A DNA stretch of 64,000 bases from Crocinitomicaceae bacterium (GCA_002716065.1 PAZE01000045.1:1-64000), one strand, 5' to 3'; shown: positions 28,741-39,493, counted from the first letter of the stretch. Numbers and translations are program-made. Notes: generated from the sequence alone by a model not told the origin.

Positions 28741-29211
28741 ATGATGTTGAGATATTTTATTTATTCATGTCTTATAGTAGTCTTATCTTCTTGCAGAGAG
28801 CAAAACCTTCATTTTCTTCAACTTAATGAAATTAGCAACTCTTTGTGGTCAACGGAAGATTCTTTGGTTTTTGAATTTTCTATTGAAGATACTCTTGTGT
28901 CATACGATTTGTTTTTTGAATTAAGAACAACAACAAGTTACAGTTGGAGTAACATTTTCATTTTTACAGATTGTGTTTTTCCAAATGAAAAACTTAGAAG
29001 GGATACTTTTGAATTTAAACTGGCTGACCCATATGGTAATTGGTATGGGAATAAAACAGGAACAACTGTTGAAAATTCTTGTAAAATGTATACTAAAAAG
29101 GTGAATTTCCCATTGAAAGGGAACTACACATTCACTATTCAACAGGCAATGCGAGAAAGAGATTTGGAAGGTGTAATGGATGTTGGTTTAAAAATTAAAA
29201 AGACGCTATAG
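28741..29211 (+). CDS. gldH: Gliding motility lipoprotein GldH
   Basis: Lipobox VLSSCREQ; ELRTTTSYSWSNIFIFTDCVFPNEKLRRDTFEFKLADPYGNWYGNKTG typical of GldH; lies between ricT and PBP1A genes. Confidence 0.88.
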   Translation: MMLRYFIYSCLIVVLSSCREQNLHFLQLNEISNSLWSTEDSLVFEFSIEDTLVSYDLFFELRTTTSYSWSNIFIFTDCVFPNEKLRRDTFEFKLADPYGNWYGNKTGTTVENSCKMYTKKVNFPLKGNYTFTIQQAMRERDLEGVMDVGLKIKKTL

Positions 29212-29229
29212 CGGCAATACAGGATATTT

Positions 29230-31533
29230 GTGAAAACTAAGAACTCAAAAGGTGAATTAATTTCTAGAAAATTCAAAGGGAGATTGATTCTTATGCTTTG
29301 GGCTGGGGTTATCCTTCCTGTACTAATGATTGTTTTAGTTTTAGTGTTTATTTCAGAATCTAGCCTACCATCAATTGACGAATTGGAGAACCCAAGAAGT
29401 AATGAAGCTAGTATCGTGTATTCTTCTGATGGTAAGCAAATAGGTAGCTTTTACCTATCAAACAGAACTAAAGTAAACTACAATGATTTGTCTCCACATT
29501 TAATAGACGCACTTGTAGCTACTGAAGATGTCCGTTTTTATACTCATTCAGGTGTTGACGTTAAGGCGCTACTAAGAGCTGTTTTTGGGGTTTTTGTAGG
29601 TAAAAACAAAGGTGGTGCTAGCACCATCACTCAGCAGCTTTCAAAAATGATGTTTCACGAACGTCCAAAGTCAAAGTTAAAAAGAGTCATACAAAAATTT
29701 GCTGAGTGGATTATTGCTTCGAGACTTGAAAAAAGATATACTAAGCAGGAAATAATAGCAATGTATTTCAATGAGTTTGATTTTTTAAATACAGCAGTTG
29801 GCATTCATTCAGCAGCAAGAATTTACTTTAATAAATCACCAAAAGAACTTTCCATTGAACAGTCAGCTATGCTTGTTGGTATGGCCAAAAACCCTTCAAT
29901 ATTTAATCCGGTTAGAAGACCCGAAAAAACATTAAAAAGAAGAGAGGTTGTTCTTTTTCAAATGAAAAACAACAGTATATTAACTCAACAGCAATATGAC
30001 TCTATTCGTCAACTTCCATTGGGATTAGATTATCATCCGGAAACCCATACAACTGGACTGGCCCCTTATTTTAGAGAACATGTTAGAATCAAGACAAAGC
30101 AGATTGTAAAAAACAACAATTTGCTAAATGAATACCGAAAGCCGATAAATATTTATTCTGATGGATTAAAAATTTATACTTCAATAGATGCTAATGTGCA
30201 AAAACACGCGGAAAAAGCAGTGGCTAAGCACCTGCAAAACACTCTTCAAAACTTGTTAAACAAAGAAATTAAGAACAACAAGCATTGGCCATTTTCAAAT
30301 GAAACTTCAAAGACCACAAGAAAAAACAGCATCAATAGAGCTATTAAAAATTCTGAACGCTACAGAAAATTAGTTAATCAAGGCTGGTCGAAAGAGGACA
30401 TAATGAAAAATTTTAATACCAAACAAAGTATTCGGGTTTTTGACTGGAAAAGCAAGGGATTGGTGAAACAAAAAAACATGACTCCAAAAGATTCTATACT
30501 ATATTATAAATCTATTTTAAGAGCAGGATTAATAGCTATAGACCCGCACACTGGATTTGTTAAAGCGTGGGTTGGAGGAATTAATTATAGACATTTTAAG
30601 TACGATTGTTCCAATAAGTCTAAAAGACAGGTGGGATCTACTATGAAACCTTTCGTATATGCTGCGGCTATTGAGAGTGGTCAAATTTCTCCATGTACTA
30701 CTTTTCCAGATATTAAGTATTGTATTGACATTCCTTTTGGTGGTATAACAAAGCAATGGTGTCCTGGAGGACAGAAGAACTATTCAGGAGAAGAAATACC
30801 GGTGTATTATGCGCTTGCTAGTTCAAAAAATAACATTACAGCACAAGTAATTAAATTGACAGGAGGTAAAAACAGTAGAGTTGTTAACTACTTTAAAACA
30901 ATGGGTTTGTGGAATAAATCTATTGAAAAGGTGTCTTCTTTGGGTCTAGGAGTTTGTGATTTATCTGTATTGGAACAAACTTCTGCACACTGTATTTTTT
31001 CGAATTATGGGGTTTATGTTCAGCCAATAACAGTTGTTAGAATTGAAGATAAGTATGGGAATTTATTGTGGGAGCCAAAACAAGAAATTAAACAAGTTAT
31101 TGATCCCAACACGGCATTTAGTGTTTTAAAAATGATGAAGGGGGTTACAGGTGTAAAAAACCCAATCACTGGTAAAACGGGAGGAACAGCAAGAAGATTA
31201 AAAAGCACACGAGCATATTCATTCTCTGGAATCATGGCAGGGAAAACTGGAACAACTCAAAATAATTCTGATGGTTGGTTTGTTGGTCACACACCTGATT
31301 TAGTTGCCGGAGTTTGGGTTGGAGCTGAAGACCCTTCGGTGCATTTTAAAACTACCGTTAATGGGCAAGGGGCAAATACAGCCTTGCCAATCTGGGGATA
31401 TTTTATGAAAGAGGTGTATAGAGATAATAGGATTAAAATTAATAAGACAGACTTTATTCCTCCAAATGAAGGAGATAAAACACAAATTGAATGCACCTAT
31501 TCAACGAACAATACTGACAACCCTTGGATGTAA
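29230..31533 (+). CDS. Penicillin-binding protein 1A (bifunctional glycosyltransferase/transpeptidase)
   Basis: ATEDVRFYTHSGVD (GT51), GGASTITQQLSKMMF, GSTMKPFVYAAAIESG (SxxK), SSKNN, AGKTGTTQ. Confidence 0.96.
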   Translation: MKTKNSKGELISRKFKGRLILMLWAGVILPVLMIVLVLVFISESSLPSIDELENPRSNEASIVYSSDGKQIGSFYLSNRTKVNYNDLSPHLIDALVATEDVRFYTHSGVDVKALLRAVFGVFVGKNKGGASTITQQLSKMMFHERPKSKLKRVIQKFAEWIIASRLEKRYTKQEIIAMYFNEFDFLNTAVGIHSAARIYFNKSPKELSIEQSAMLVGMAKNPSIFNPVRRPEKTLKRREVVLFQMKNNSILTQQQYDSIRQLPLGLDYHPETHTTGLAPYFREHVRIKTKQIVKNNNLLNEYRKPINIYSDGLKIYTSIDANVQKHAEKAVAKHLQNTLQNLLNKEIKNNKHWPFSNETSKTTRKNSINRAIKNSERYRKLVNQGWSKEDIMKNFNTKQSIRVFDWKSKGLVKQKNMTPKDSILYYKSILRAGLIAIDPHTGFVKAWVGGINYRHFKYDCSNKSKRQVGSTMKPFVYAAAIESGQISPCTTFPDIKYCIDIPFGGITKQWCPGGQKNYSGEEIPVYYALASSKNNITAQVIKLTGGKNSRVVNYFKTMGLWNKSIEKVSSLGLGVCDLSVLEQTSAHCIFSNYGVYVQPITVVRIEDKYGNLLWEPKQEIKQVIDPNTAFSVLKMMKGVTGVKNPITGKTGGTARRLKSTRAYSFSGIMAGKTGTTQNNSDGWFVGHTPDLVAGVWVGAEDPSVHFKTTVNGQGANTALPIWGYFMKEVYRDNRIKINKTDFIPPNEGDKTQIECTYSTNNTDNPWM

Positions 31534-31574
31534 GAAATTAAACAGCACAATTAACAATTAATTTTGTACTTATA

Positions 31575-32732
31575 ATGCCAACATACGATAGATCAATTTT
31601 TTCAAAGCTTCCTAAAGTGGAGACAACAATTTTTACCAAGATGTCATCAATGGCAGCTTCCTATGGTGCATTGAATTTATCTCAAGGGTTTCCTGATTTC
31701 TCGATCGATAAGGAGCTTCTGGAATGCGCTAAAAAAAGCATGAGCTCTGGTAAAAATCAATATGCGCCAATGCCCGGTATACTTTCTCTGAGGGAAAAAA
31801 TAGCAGAAAAAATAGCTGCTCAGTATTCAATTGATTATCACCCAGAATCAGAAATAACCATCACTTCAGGGGCTACACAAGCTATTTTTACAGCCATAAC
31901 AGCATTTGTTAAAGAGCAGGAAGAAGTGATAATTTTCACCCCTGCCTATGATTGTTATCAGCCGGCAATTGAATTAGTGGGGGGTAAGCCAGTTTTTGTT
32001 CAATTGAAGTCTCCAGAATATAGGATCAACTGGGAGGAAGTAAAAAAGCTTATTTCTCAAAGAACAAGGATGATTATCATTAACACTCCACACAATCCTA
32101 CTGGAACAATTTTATCAAATGAAGATTTATTGGAGTTAGAAAAAATTACTGCAGACTCAGAAATTATTGTGCTTAGTGATGAGGTTTATGAACACATTAT
32201 TTTCGATCAACAAAAGCACGCAAGCATATGCAACTATAAAGCCCTAGCCGGTAGAACTCTTGCTGTATTTTCTTTTGGAAAAACTTTTCATGTTACAGGA
32301 TGGAAGATAGGCTATTGTATTGGTCCTAAACAGCTTATGAATGAGTTTAGGAAAGTACATCAGTTTAATGTTTTTTCTAGCAATCATCCCATGCAACATG
32401 CCTTAGCTGAATACCTATGTGTTGCTGATCGGTACTTATCTTTAGGTAGTTTTTATCAGAAAAAGAGAGATGTCTTTTTGCAGGCAATTCAACAATCAAG
32501 ATTTAAAATTATACCTTGTTCAGGAACCTACTTTCAATTGTTGGATTATTCTGCAATTACTCATGAAAACGATGTTGATTTTGCAGAGCGATTGGTTAAA
32601 GAATTTTCGATTGCAGCTATTCCAGTTTCTGTTTTTTACAATTCACCCTTAGATGAGAAAGTATTAAGGTTTTGTTTTGCAAAAAAAGAAGATACTTTAC
32701 TTAAAGCAGCAGAAATTTTATCAAAAGTTTAA
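31575..32732 (+). CDS. PLP-dependent aminotransferase (methionine/kynurenine aminotransferase-like, class I)
   Basis: ALNLSQGFPDFSID, INTPHNPTGTIL, VLSDEVYEHIIFD, FSFGKTFHVTGWKIGYC. Confidence 0.94.
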   Translation: MPTYDRSIFSKLPKVETTIFTKMSSMAASYGALNLSQGFPDFSIDKELLECAKKSMSSGKNQYAPMPGILSLREKIAEKIAAQYSIDYHPESEITITSGATQAIFTAITAFVKEQEEVIIFTPAYDCYQPAIELVGGKPVFVQLKSPEYRINWEEVKKLISQRTRMIIINTPHNPTGTILSNEDLLELEKITADSEIIVLSDEVYEHIIFDQQKHASICNYKALAGRTLAVFSFGKTFHVTGWKIGYCIGPKQLMNEFRKVHQFNVFSSNHPMQHALAEYLCVADRYLSLGSFYQKKRDVFLQAIQQSRFKIIPCSGTYFQLLDYSAITHENDVDFAERLVKEFSIAAIPVSVFYNSPLDEKVLRFCFAKKEDTLLKAAEILSKV

Positions 32733-32806
32733 TTTTTCACATTATAGTATTAAGATTTATTTAAAACACACAACAAAAACATTCTTTTGAATGTTACTTT
32801 TAAAGA

Positions 32807-33751
32807 ATGTTTTCAAAATCCGTTAGTTTACTAATTTCTATTTTCGTTTCCATCTGTTGTTTTTCACAGGGTTCTCAACTCTTAGATGTTTGTTCGGATA
32901 GAGACTCATCTTCCTACACTATTGTTGATGTTGAAGACCTTTTTTTTGAAAGATGGGATACACTAGCTCAGCCTATATTTTGGAAAAAAATAATGAAACT
33001 AACTCCTGATACTTGTATCATTAATGTGGCAGCTTCTAGAGAAATTTTATGTTATGAATCCATGGATTTTTGGACTAATCAAACAGACGATCAAAAACAA
33101 GCATATAAAGATTCTTTAAAGCATTGGTATTGCTTAGATGAAAATGAAAAGATTTATGTTACTTCTGGTAAAAGAGATTTTTATTTAATTAATAAAACAA
33201 TGCCAAGTATTAGTAAGGCGGTAAATGTTTTTGATGATCAGAAGGTAGACCCTTGGTTTGCCCAGTCTATTTTACTAATAGAAAGTCCCAAAAAATTAGA
33301 GTATTCCAATGCGGGAGCTTATGGGCCTTTTCAGTTAATGAAGTCTGTTGCTAGGGCGCAGGGTTTAATTGTTAATAAAACAATTGATCAACGAAAAGAT
33401 TTTGTAAAATCAGCTACTGCTGCCGCTTCTTTGCTTTCAACGGTTTGTATCCCAGAAGCTAAAAGAATACTTAACGAGCTCGATGTTGAATACAATCAGA
33501 ATGAGCTTTGGTTTAAGTTATTAGTACTTCACATTTATCACGCAGGCGCTGGCAATGTTCAATCATTGCTTAATCAGCAAGAAACGCCATTATCAGGAAA
33601 AGAGCTTATTGTTTGGATGTGGAAGAATGAATACGGTAATTTTAAAAATGCATCACAAAATTATACGCAAGTTGCAATTGCGGCACTACTTAGTTTACAG
33701 GATGAAATTTATGCACATTGTGATTTTATTTTTGACTGTGAGCCGTTTTAA
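32807..33751 (+). CDS. Lytic transglycosylase (SLT)-like secreted protein
   Basis: Signal peptide; FAQSILLIESPKKLEYSNAGAYGPFQLMKSVARAQGL...YHAGAGNVQSLLN. Confidence 0.8.
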   Translation: MFSKSVSLLISIFVSICCFSQGSQLLDVCSDRDSSSYTIVDVEDLFFERWDTLAQPIFWKKIMKLTPDTCIINVAASREILCYESMDFWTNQTDDQKQAYKDSLKHWYCLDENEKIYVTSGKRDFYLINKTMPSISKAVNVFDDQKVDPWFAQSILLIESPKKLEYSNAGAYGPFQLMKSVARAQGLIVNKTIDQRKDFVKSATAAASLLSTVCIPEAKRILNELDVEYNQNELWFKLLVLHIYHAGAGNVQSLLNQQETPLSGKELIVWMWKNEYGNFKNASQNYTQVAIAALLSLQDEIYAHCDFIFDCEPF

Positions 33752-33778
33752 TTGCTAAATAATTAAATAAAAACTATT

Positions 33779-34399
33779 GTGGTTACACTATATTCAAGAT
33801 TGGCCTTAGCTATTAGTATTTTAACAAGCTTGATGTGTTTTCTAATTTTTAATTTTAATATAAGCTTGTTTGATTTTAAAATCGCCTATTATTTAGATCT
33901 TATCAGTTTTAGTTTACTTGCTATTTTGTTTTTACGAATTATTTCAAGATGGATTCCAGTGTTTAAATTGTGGAAGCTTAATGGATTTTCTATAACTAAA
34001 TTGGGTTGGAAAAAAAGTTTTACTTACGAAGCTGTATTATGGGTTTTTAAATTTACCATTGTGGTATTTATGTCTCTATATTTTGAAATAGGTAAATTGT
34101 TTTGCTTTGCATTAGTGTGCTATATAATTGAGAGTTTTTTGTATTTATTCTTATTAAGAAAAGGCTTTAAGCTTTGTATTAGTGATCAAGCAATAACATT
34201 AACAAACCACAGTTTATTAGTGATAAATTGGGATAGGGTTGATTCCATTACAAAAAGACACAATACGCTTCAGTTTAAGTTGAAAAATAAAGCGGTTAAA
34301 ATTGTTGATTTAGAGCTATTAAATGAGTTAGATAAAACAACTTTTGAACAAAAAGTTAAAGAGATAGCATATAATAATAACGCTTACTTTTCTAGTTAG
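33779..34399 (+). CDS. Hypothetical membrane protein (four predicted TM helices, PH-like C-terminus)
   Basis: Hydrophobic segments followed by LCISDQAITLTNHSLLVINWDRVDSITKRHNTLQFKLKNK. Confidence 0.65.
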   Translation: MVTLYSRLALAISILTSLMCFLIFNFNISLFDFKIAYYLDLISFSLLAILFLRIISRWIPVFKLWKLNGFSITKLGWKKSFTYEAVLWVFKFTIVVFMSLYFEIGKLFCFALVCYIIESFLYLFLLRKGFKLCISDQAITLTNHSLLVINWDRVDSITKRHNTLQFKLKNKAVKIVDLELLNELDKTTFEQKVKEIAYNNNAYFSS

Positions 34400-35426
34400 A
34401 ACTTTTATATGAAAACATATATGCTTCAAGCTCTCTGATTAGCTCTCTTTTGCCAAAGTTGGGTGCATAAACATAACCCTCAATAGTTACTACGTTTTTA
34501 CCATCTTCAGAAACTGCTGAGATACTTGAGAAAGGACCTCCCATTTTGTCGTTTTCAACTCTCCATAGTCCTTTTATGTTATAGATATATTTATTGTTAA
34601 TAAGCTTTGCAGTAGAGTTTAGTTTAGCCAGCTGATCTTTTCTAGTAGTCATGTATGATTTTGGCGTTGTTCCATGTACGTGTTTTTTTAATAAGGAATC
34701 TCTTAAGTTAACTTGCACTTGATTTGAGAAAGCATTTTCATCAACATAAGGGTAGGTATATATAAACAATCCTTGCTGAATTTCATGGTCTCCATTTGCA
34801 TCTTTTTTTATGGTGGTTCTATTTAACCAAGTAAATTCTTTATTAGACTTTTTCACTTTCATATTTGAGGGGAGAGAAAGAGTTATTGAATGGTTTTTTT
34901 CAAGTAGTTTGTTAGCTGAGTTGTTAAAACTAGATTTAGCTAAAAAAGAACGATGATAAAATTGATTAATCCCCAATTTTAGCGAATCTGCATGATGGTT
35001 AATTAGGGTAACTGCATTTTTTTCTGATGTAGCATTTATTTTATATACGATCTGATTTTTTGCCCAAAGATCAAAAATAGGAGAAGGAGAAAGTTCAGAG
35101 TTTTTTTTTGCGGCAGGATCAATATTTACAATTAAAATCGTTTTATGCCTTTTTATCATTGTGTTTACTCCCGCTTGGTCAACAAATTCTACATTAATCT
35201 CTGGCTCATAAGGAAGAGGAGTCGTGGTAATTAGCTGACCAAAGTTCTTCTTTACAGTGTGTGAAATAGTAGAGTTGTTCCAAAACTTTTTATCCAATAC
35301 TACAAGTAAATCGCCAAAATTATTTCTTGAATTAGGCTTAAGAATTTCCTGATTATAATCAGCACTACCACAACCTAATACTAGTAAAGTGAAAGAGGTT
35401 ATAATACAATAATAGAATAGCTTCAT
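34392..35426 (-). CDS. DUF4837-type lipoprotein
   Basis: Lipobox LVLGCGSAD; LKPNSRNNFGDLLVVLDKKFW...GLWRVENDKMGGPFSSISAVSEDGKNVVTIEGYVYAP. Confidence 0.85.
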   Translation of the reverse strand: MKLFYYCIITSFTLLVLGCGSADYNQEILKPNSRNNFGDLLVVLDKKFWNNSTISHTVKKNFGQLITTTPLPYEPEINVEFVDQAGVNTMIKRHKTILIVNIDPAAKKNSELSPSPIFDLWAKNQIVYKINATSEKNAVTLINHHADSLKLGINQFYHRSFLAKSSFNNSANKLLEKNHSITLSLPSNMKVKKSNKEFTWLNRTTIKKDANGDHEIQQGLFIYTYPYVDENAFSNQVQVNLRDSLLKKHVHGTTPKSYMTTRKDQLAKLNSTAKLINNKYIYNIKGLWRVENDKMGGPFSSISAVSEDGKNVVTIEGYVYAPNFGKRELIRELEAYMFSYKSSN

Positions 35427-35429
35427 AAA

Positions 35430-36227
35430 TTAAAAATTAGCAAAAACAATACCACAGCTAAAGGGATAATAATCTACTTGATTATTTGTAAATAAGGGGC
35501 TTAAAGATAATTTTCCAAAAAAACCAATATTCCCAATACTTATTCTAGCCATAGGAGAGAGTTGTATTAGAGTAGTATTAAATTTATTTTCCTTTTTTTG
35601 TTGAGTGGTGGTGTTTTGAGAGGTTCTGGTAATTGTTTTGGCAGTTGTTCGAAAAGCGATTTCACCTCCTAGTTGAACACCAATAGGATTTTTGGCAAGA
35701 TTTCCGATTCTTAGTCCTATTAGCAAAGGAACTTGAATGTAGTTAAGTTTAAATTTAGAAAACTTCAGGTTGGTAGAGTCAACACTAAATGTGGTGTTGT
35801 CGGAATTAGCCATAAGCTGTATGTTGTTAGAGAAAGAAAACGTAGTTAATGAAAAGCCTAATCCTGTATTAAGATAAAATCGTCTGTTTTTGGATTCAAT
35901 AGCTTTAATCATTAGGTTAGCGCCCCAATGATGAGATTTCAAGTAATTCGTTGAGGAATTCTCAAGGTCTCCTATAATATAAAATGAATTATCTATATAC
36001 TCACCATATCCAGTAGTGCCAAAAAAAAGCTCAAGGTTAAGTCTATTTTTCTTATTGTTTTCTTGTTCAGCATCAAAGTCCCACTCATCAAAAGTATCTT
36101 TGTTTATTATCAAGACATCCTTGCTTTTCATTTCAACTTTAATGGTGTCGCTATTGTTTTGAGCTATACTGGTCCCTAAAAACAATAAAAGAAGAAAAGA
36201 AAAAATGGGTTTGTATTGATTAGACAT
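35430..36227 (-). CDS. Outer-membrane beta-barrel protein
   Basis: Signal peptide, alternating amphipathic strands, LNTGLGFSLTTFSF, YIQVPLLIGLRIGN. Confidence 0.75.
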   Translation of the reverse strand: MSNQYKPIFSFLLLLFLGTSIAQNNSDTIKVEMKSKDVLIINKDTFDEWDFDAEQENNKKNRLNLELFFGTTGYGEYIDNSFYIIGDLENSSTNYLKSHHWGANLMIKAIESKNRRFYLNTGLGFSLTTFSFSNNIQLMANSDNTTFSVDSTNLKFSKFKLNYIQVPLLIGLRIGNLAKNPIGVQLGGEIAFRTTAKTITRTSQNTTTQQKKENKFNTTLIQLSPMARISIGNIGFFGKLSLSPLFTNNQVDYYPFSCGIVFANF

Positions 36228-36241
36228 GTATATTAACTGTT

Positions 36242-36352
36242 ATGAAGAAGCTTGTGGAATTTTGGAAAAAATATCATCCTTATTTTCTTGATGTTTGGCA
36301 ATATATTTTAATTATAATTATTTTTTTAGTTGGGTTGTTTTTTATTCTCTAG
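36242..36352 (+). CDS. Small ORF: 36-aa single-pass membrane peptide
   Basis: ATG...TAG encodes MKKLVEFWKKYHPYFLDVWQYILIIIIFLVGLFFIL; basic N-terminus and one hydrophobic helix; not in ORF track. Confidence 0.55.
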   Translation: MKKLVEFWKKYHPYFLDVWQYILIIIIFLVGLFFIL

Positions 36353-36355
36353 TGT

Positions 36356-37336
36356 TTATTTTAAGGCAAATGAAGTAACGCCAATTTTCTCATTCTCAGC
36401 ATATACTTCAACACTATATTTTCCAGCCTTTAAAGGGGTGTCAATTTCATAAAAAACACAAACGTCAGTGTTTTGGTTTTGGTAATTTATTTCTCTTTTT
36501 GCGCTTATTTCTATTTCCCCCTCTTGCTCTATAGCTATTGTTTCTTTTTTCTGTTGAGAGAGTACTTTTCCTTCAGGAGAAATAACTCTTAGATAGATGT
36601 ACTTGTTTCCAGCAGATGATATTTTATTTTCTAAGATAGTAAAGCACCCTTTAAGCATATTGGCCCTGCTAGCTCTTGATGTTTCGGTTTGTTTCCCACT
36701 GTTTTTTACGCGAATAGCTTGAGTAATAAAGTTTGATGTTTGTAATATTGAGCCAAGGGCAACGGTTTGCTGAAGTTCTTCATTTTGCGACTTAATCGAT
36801 TTATTTTCAGTTTGAACCTTGGAGAGCTCATTGCTTGTTTTATTAAGTGAGTTGGTAAGGTTAATATTAGCGGTGTTTAGAGAGTCTATAGTGTGAATGT
36901 ATCCTTTCATTATTGAACGTAAGGTTTCAGTTTCTTTTTTTAGTCGATATATTCTTCCCCAATCTTTCTTTTTTTGTTTTTCTAATTTTTCAGCTTCCAA
37001 CATTAGATCATTAATAACCTGTTTTTGATTTTCTATACTGTCTTTAATTTTTTCGTTGTCAATTTTAAGTGTATCGTAGGTGTATAGTAAGTTTTGAAGA
37101 TTAGAGCGTAAGTTTTTATTGTCTTCAGCGTTGATAATTCCTGAGCTTTCCAATAAACTGTTGAGTTCATTTTTTTCTAATTTAAGCAGGCTTATTTTTT
37201 GGGTAAATTCGTGGGTTTTTTTATTAGCAGAATTAATCTGAATAGCCAGGTAGCCAACTATTGCCAGTAAAGAAAAGATAAACACTACATAAAATAGATT
37301 TTTCTTTTTTGATTGATCAACGCTTGAGTTTTCCAT
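36356..37336 (-). CDS. Hypothetical protein with N-terminal TM and long coiled coil
   Basis: FYVVFIFSLLAIVGYLAIQI TM; heptad-rich 60-200; C-terminal beta domain. Confidence 0.75.
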   Translation of the reverse strand: MENSSVDQSKKKNLFYVVFIFSLLAIVGYLAIQINSANKKTHEFTQKISLLKLEKNELNSLLESSGIINAEDNKNLRSNLQNLLYTYDTLKIDNEKIKDSIENQKQVINDLMLEAEKLEKQKKKDWGRIYRLKKETETLRSIMKGYIHTIDSLNTANINLTNSLNKTSNELSKVQTENKSIKSQNEELQQTVALGSILQTSNFITQAIRVKNSGKQTETSRASRANMLKGCFTILENKISSAGNKYIYLRVISPEGKVLSQQKKETIAIEQEGEIEISAKREINYQNQNTDVCVFYEIDTPLKAGKYSVEVYAENEKIGVTSFALK

Positions 37337-37415
37337 AATAAAATAATTGGTTATATAAATTTAGTTTTTATATAGATTATACTTAACTTATATATGATTT
37401 TCTATTCATAACGTA

Positions 37416-38072
37416 ATGTGGAAGAATTTCTTGTCTTTAATCTACCCTTCAACCTGTTTGGTTTGCGATGGTCTCTTGCATGTTAATGAAAACATGTTAT
37501 GCTTGTCGTGCGTTTCTGAGCTGCCCAAAACTCCCTTAAATCATATAATAAGAAAGGAGGTTGGAATCCAACAATATAATGCTTCAATAGCCCTATTTGA
37601 ATTCAATAATATCAATTGCAAGAAATTAATACATCAGCTTAAATACGAAGGGAATTATCAACTAGGAGAATTTTTTGGGATTGAGCTTGGTAAGGCTATA
37701 CTGACTAACTTATCAACCAAGAACTTTGATTACCTTATTCCAGTACCTATTAATAGAAGAAAAACAAGAGCTAGGGGGTATAATCAAAGCTATATTTTAG
37801 CAAAACAGGTGTCTAAAATTATTAAAGTTCCTGTATTAAACGTGCTTTCAAGAAAGAGAAAACAAAATACTCAAACCAATAAAAATAGGTATCAAAGGTG
37901 GGAAAATGTTGAAGGCGAGTTTAGCGTAAAATCAAAACACAACCTTGACTATAAGCACTTGTTGATTGTTGATGATGTGTTGACTTCAGGAGCAACTATA
38001 GACACTTGTATTAAAGAGCTAAAAAAAAAATACAGTGTAAAAGTTAGTATAGCTGTATTGGCAATAGCTTAA
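37416..38072 (+). CDS. ComF family phosphoribosyltransferase-like protein
   Basis: YPSTCLVCDGLL...CLSC zinc finger, YDYLIPVPINRRKTRARGYNQSYILAKQV, LLIVDDVLTSGATIDTC. Confidence 0.95.
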   Translation: MWKNFLSLIYPSTCLVCDGLLHVNENMLCLSCVSELPKTPLNHIIRKEVGIQQYNASIALFEFNNINCKKLIHQLKYEGNYQLGEFFGIELGKAILTNLSTKNFDYLIPVPINRRKTRARGYNQSYILAKQVSKIIKVPVLNVLSRKRKQNTQTNKNRYQRWENVEGEFSVKSKHNLDYKHLLIVDDVLTSGATIDTCIKELKKKYSVKVSIAVLAIA

Positions 38073-38482
38073 TCTTTGCTTTCAGGAACGTCTTGAGAGT
38101 CATCAGTTTCTGAATTAATGATTTTATCATCTTTAAACCATCCTTCATAAGTAGCCCCTTCTTTACTCCAATAGAATGTTCCTCTTCCACTCATTTTATT
38201 TTCTACCCACTGACCGTTGTAATGATTTCCATTTTTCCACTTATATCTTCCTTGACCGGACATTTTACCTTCTTCAAAATTACCAGTAAAATTATCACCA
38301 TTATCCCAAATGAATTTACCTTGTCCGTTTGGTAATCCATTTATCCATGAGCCAACATACATGTCACCGTTTTCCCATTGAAAAGTTCCATGGCCCTTAT
38401 AACAATTTCCTTTTATACATTGAGCTTGGCTAGAAAAACAAATAAATAGCGATAAAATTGTGGTGGTTGTAAATAGTTTCAT
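38069..38482 (-). CDS. MORN repeat-containing secreted protein
   Basis: YKGHGTFQWENGDMYVGSWINGLPNGQGKFIWDNGDNFTGNFEEGKMSGQGRYKWKNGNHYNGQW. Confidence 0.92.
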   Translation of the reverse strand: MKLFTTTTILSLFICFSSQAQCIKGNCYKGHGTFQWENGDMYVGSWINGLPNGQGKFIWDNGDNFTGNFEEGKMSGQGRYKWKNGNHYNGQWVENKMSGRGTFYWSKEGATYEGWFKDDKIINSETDDSQDVPESKD

Positions 38483-38578
38483 GTGTGTTTATTTAGTCTA
38501 GATTTTGCATTATACACTAAGTAGAAGTAATAGTTTCAAAAATAGGGAATATTTTGAAATTTTTAACATTTGTACACT

Positions 38579-39493
38579 TTAGTTAATGGTTAATAGTCTT
38601 ATTGAATATGGGGATATTTTATAAGTTGTCTTTCCATAACCGACATATTCACCATCTGCTTCTGCTTCTAACAAGTTGTCTTTAGAAAATATGGTAACAG
38701 ATTTAGATTTATAATAGAAAATGTTTGGATGAGTAATTTTAATTCCTTTTTTTAAAGCTGGTAAATTTTTTAAATAGTCCCACACAGAAACATTACCAAA
38801 TAAAGTAATGTTAAAATACCCATCATTTAATTTAGCATTAGGAGATACAATTAAGCCGTTTCCAAAAACTTTTCCGTTGGAAACTACAGCACTTAGCAGT
38901 TTGCCAGAGTAAGAAAAGTTGTCAAGTTGAACAGATACTTGTTTTTTTTTGAAAAGTAAAAACCCTAGTAAGGTATGTTTTATGTACGCAAATTGACCAC
39001 CAATTGTTTTTTTATCGGCATTAAGTTTTTTCGCGATAAACCCACCAAGCCCAGTGTCTGCAATGTTTATAAAGTATTTTTTGGTTACTATAGTATTTAT
39101 TTGACACTCTACTTGGCCGACATCAATTTTAGTTACAGTTAATTTTTTTAGGGCATTAATAAAATCATCAACAGAGTTTACAATACCAGCAGTTTTAGAA
39201 AAATCATTGGCAGTACCTAAAGGGAAATAACCAAAAATCGTTTGTATTTCCCCATTATGAAGCAACCCGTTAACAACCTCATTTAAAGTTCCGTCACCAC
39301 CAACACCAATAACAATGTCAGTTTTCTTGTTGGCTTCCGTTTTTGCTAATTCAAAAGCGTGATAAGCATATTCGGTATAGAAAAAATTATGAGCTGAAAA
39401 ACAATCCAGTTGTTTTACTTGATCTAAAAGAGTAGTCAGAAGTTGCTGTTTTTTTCTGTTTTTTTTAATTATTAACGAAACCTTCATAGCCAC
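38579..39493 (-). CDS. Diacylglycerol/lipid kinase family protein (YegS-like)
   Basis: DIVIGVGGDGTLNEVVNGLL, GYFPLGTANDFSKTAGI. Confidence 0.95.
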   Translation of the reverse strand: MAMKVSLIIKKNRKKQQLLTTLLDQVKQLDCFSAHNFFYTEYAYHAFELAKTEANKKTDIVIGVGGDGTLNEVVNGLLHNGEIQTIFGYFPLGTANDFSKTAGIVNSVDDFINALKKLTVTKIDVGQVECQINTIVTKKYFINIADTGLGGFIAKKLNADKKTIGGQFAYIKHTLLGFLLFKKKQVSVQLDNFSYSGKLLSAVVSNGKVFGNGLIVSPNAKLNDGYFNITLFGNVSVWDYLKNLPALKKGIKITHPNIFYYKSKSVTIFSKDNLLEAEADGEYVGYGKTTYKISPYSIRLLTIN

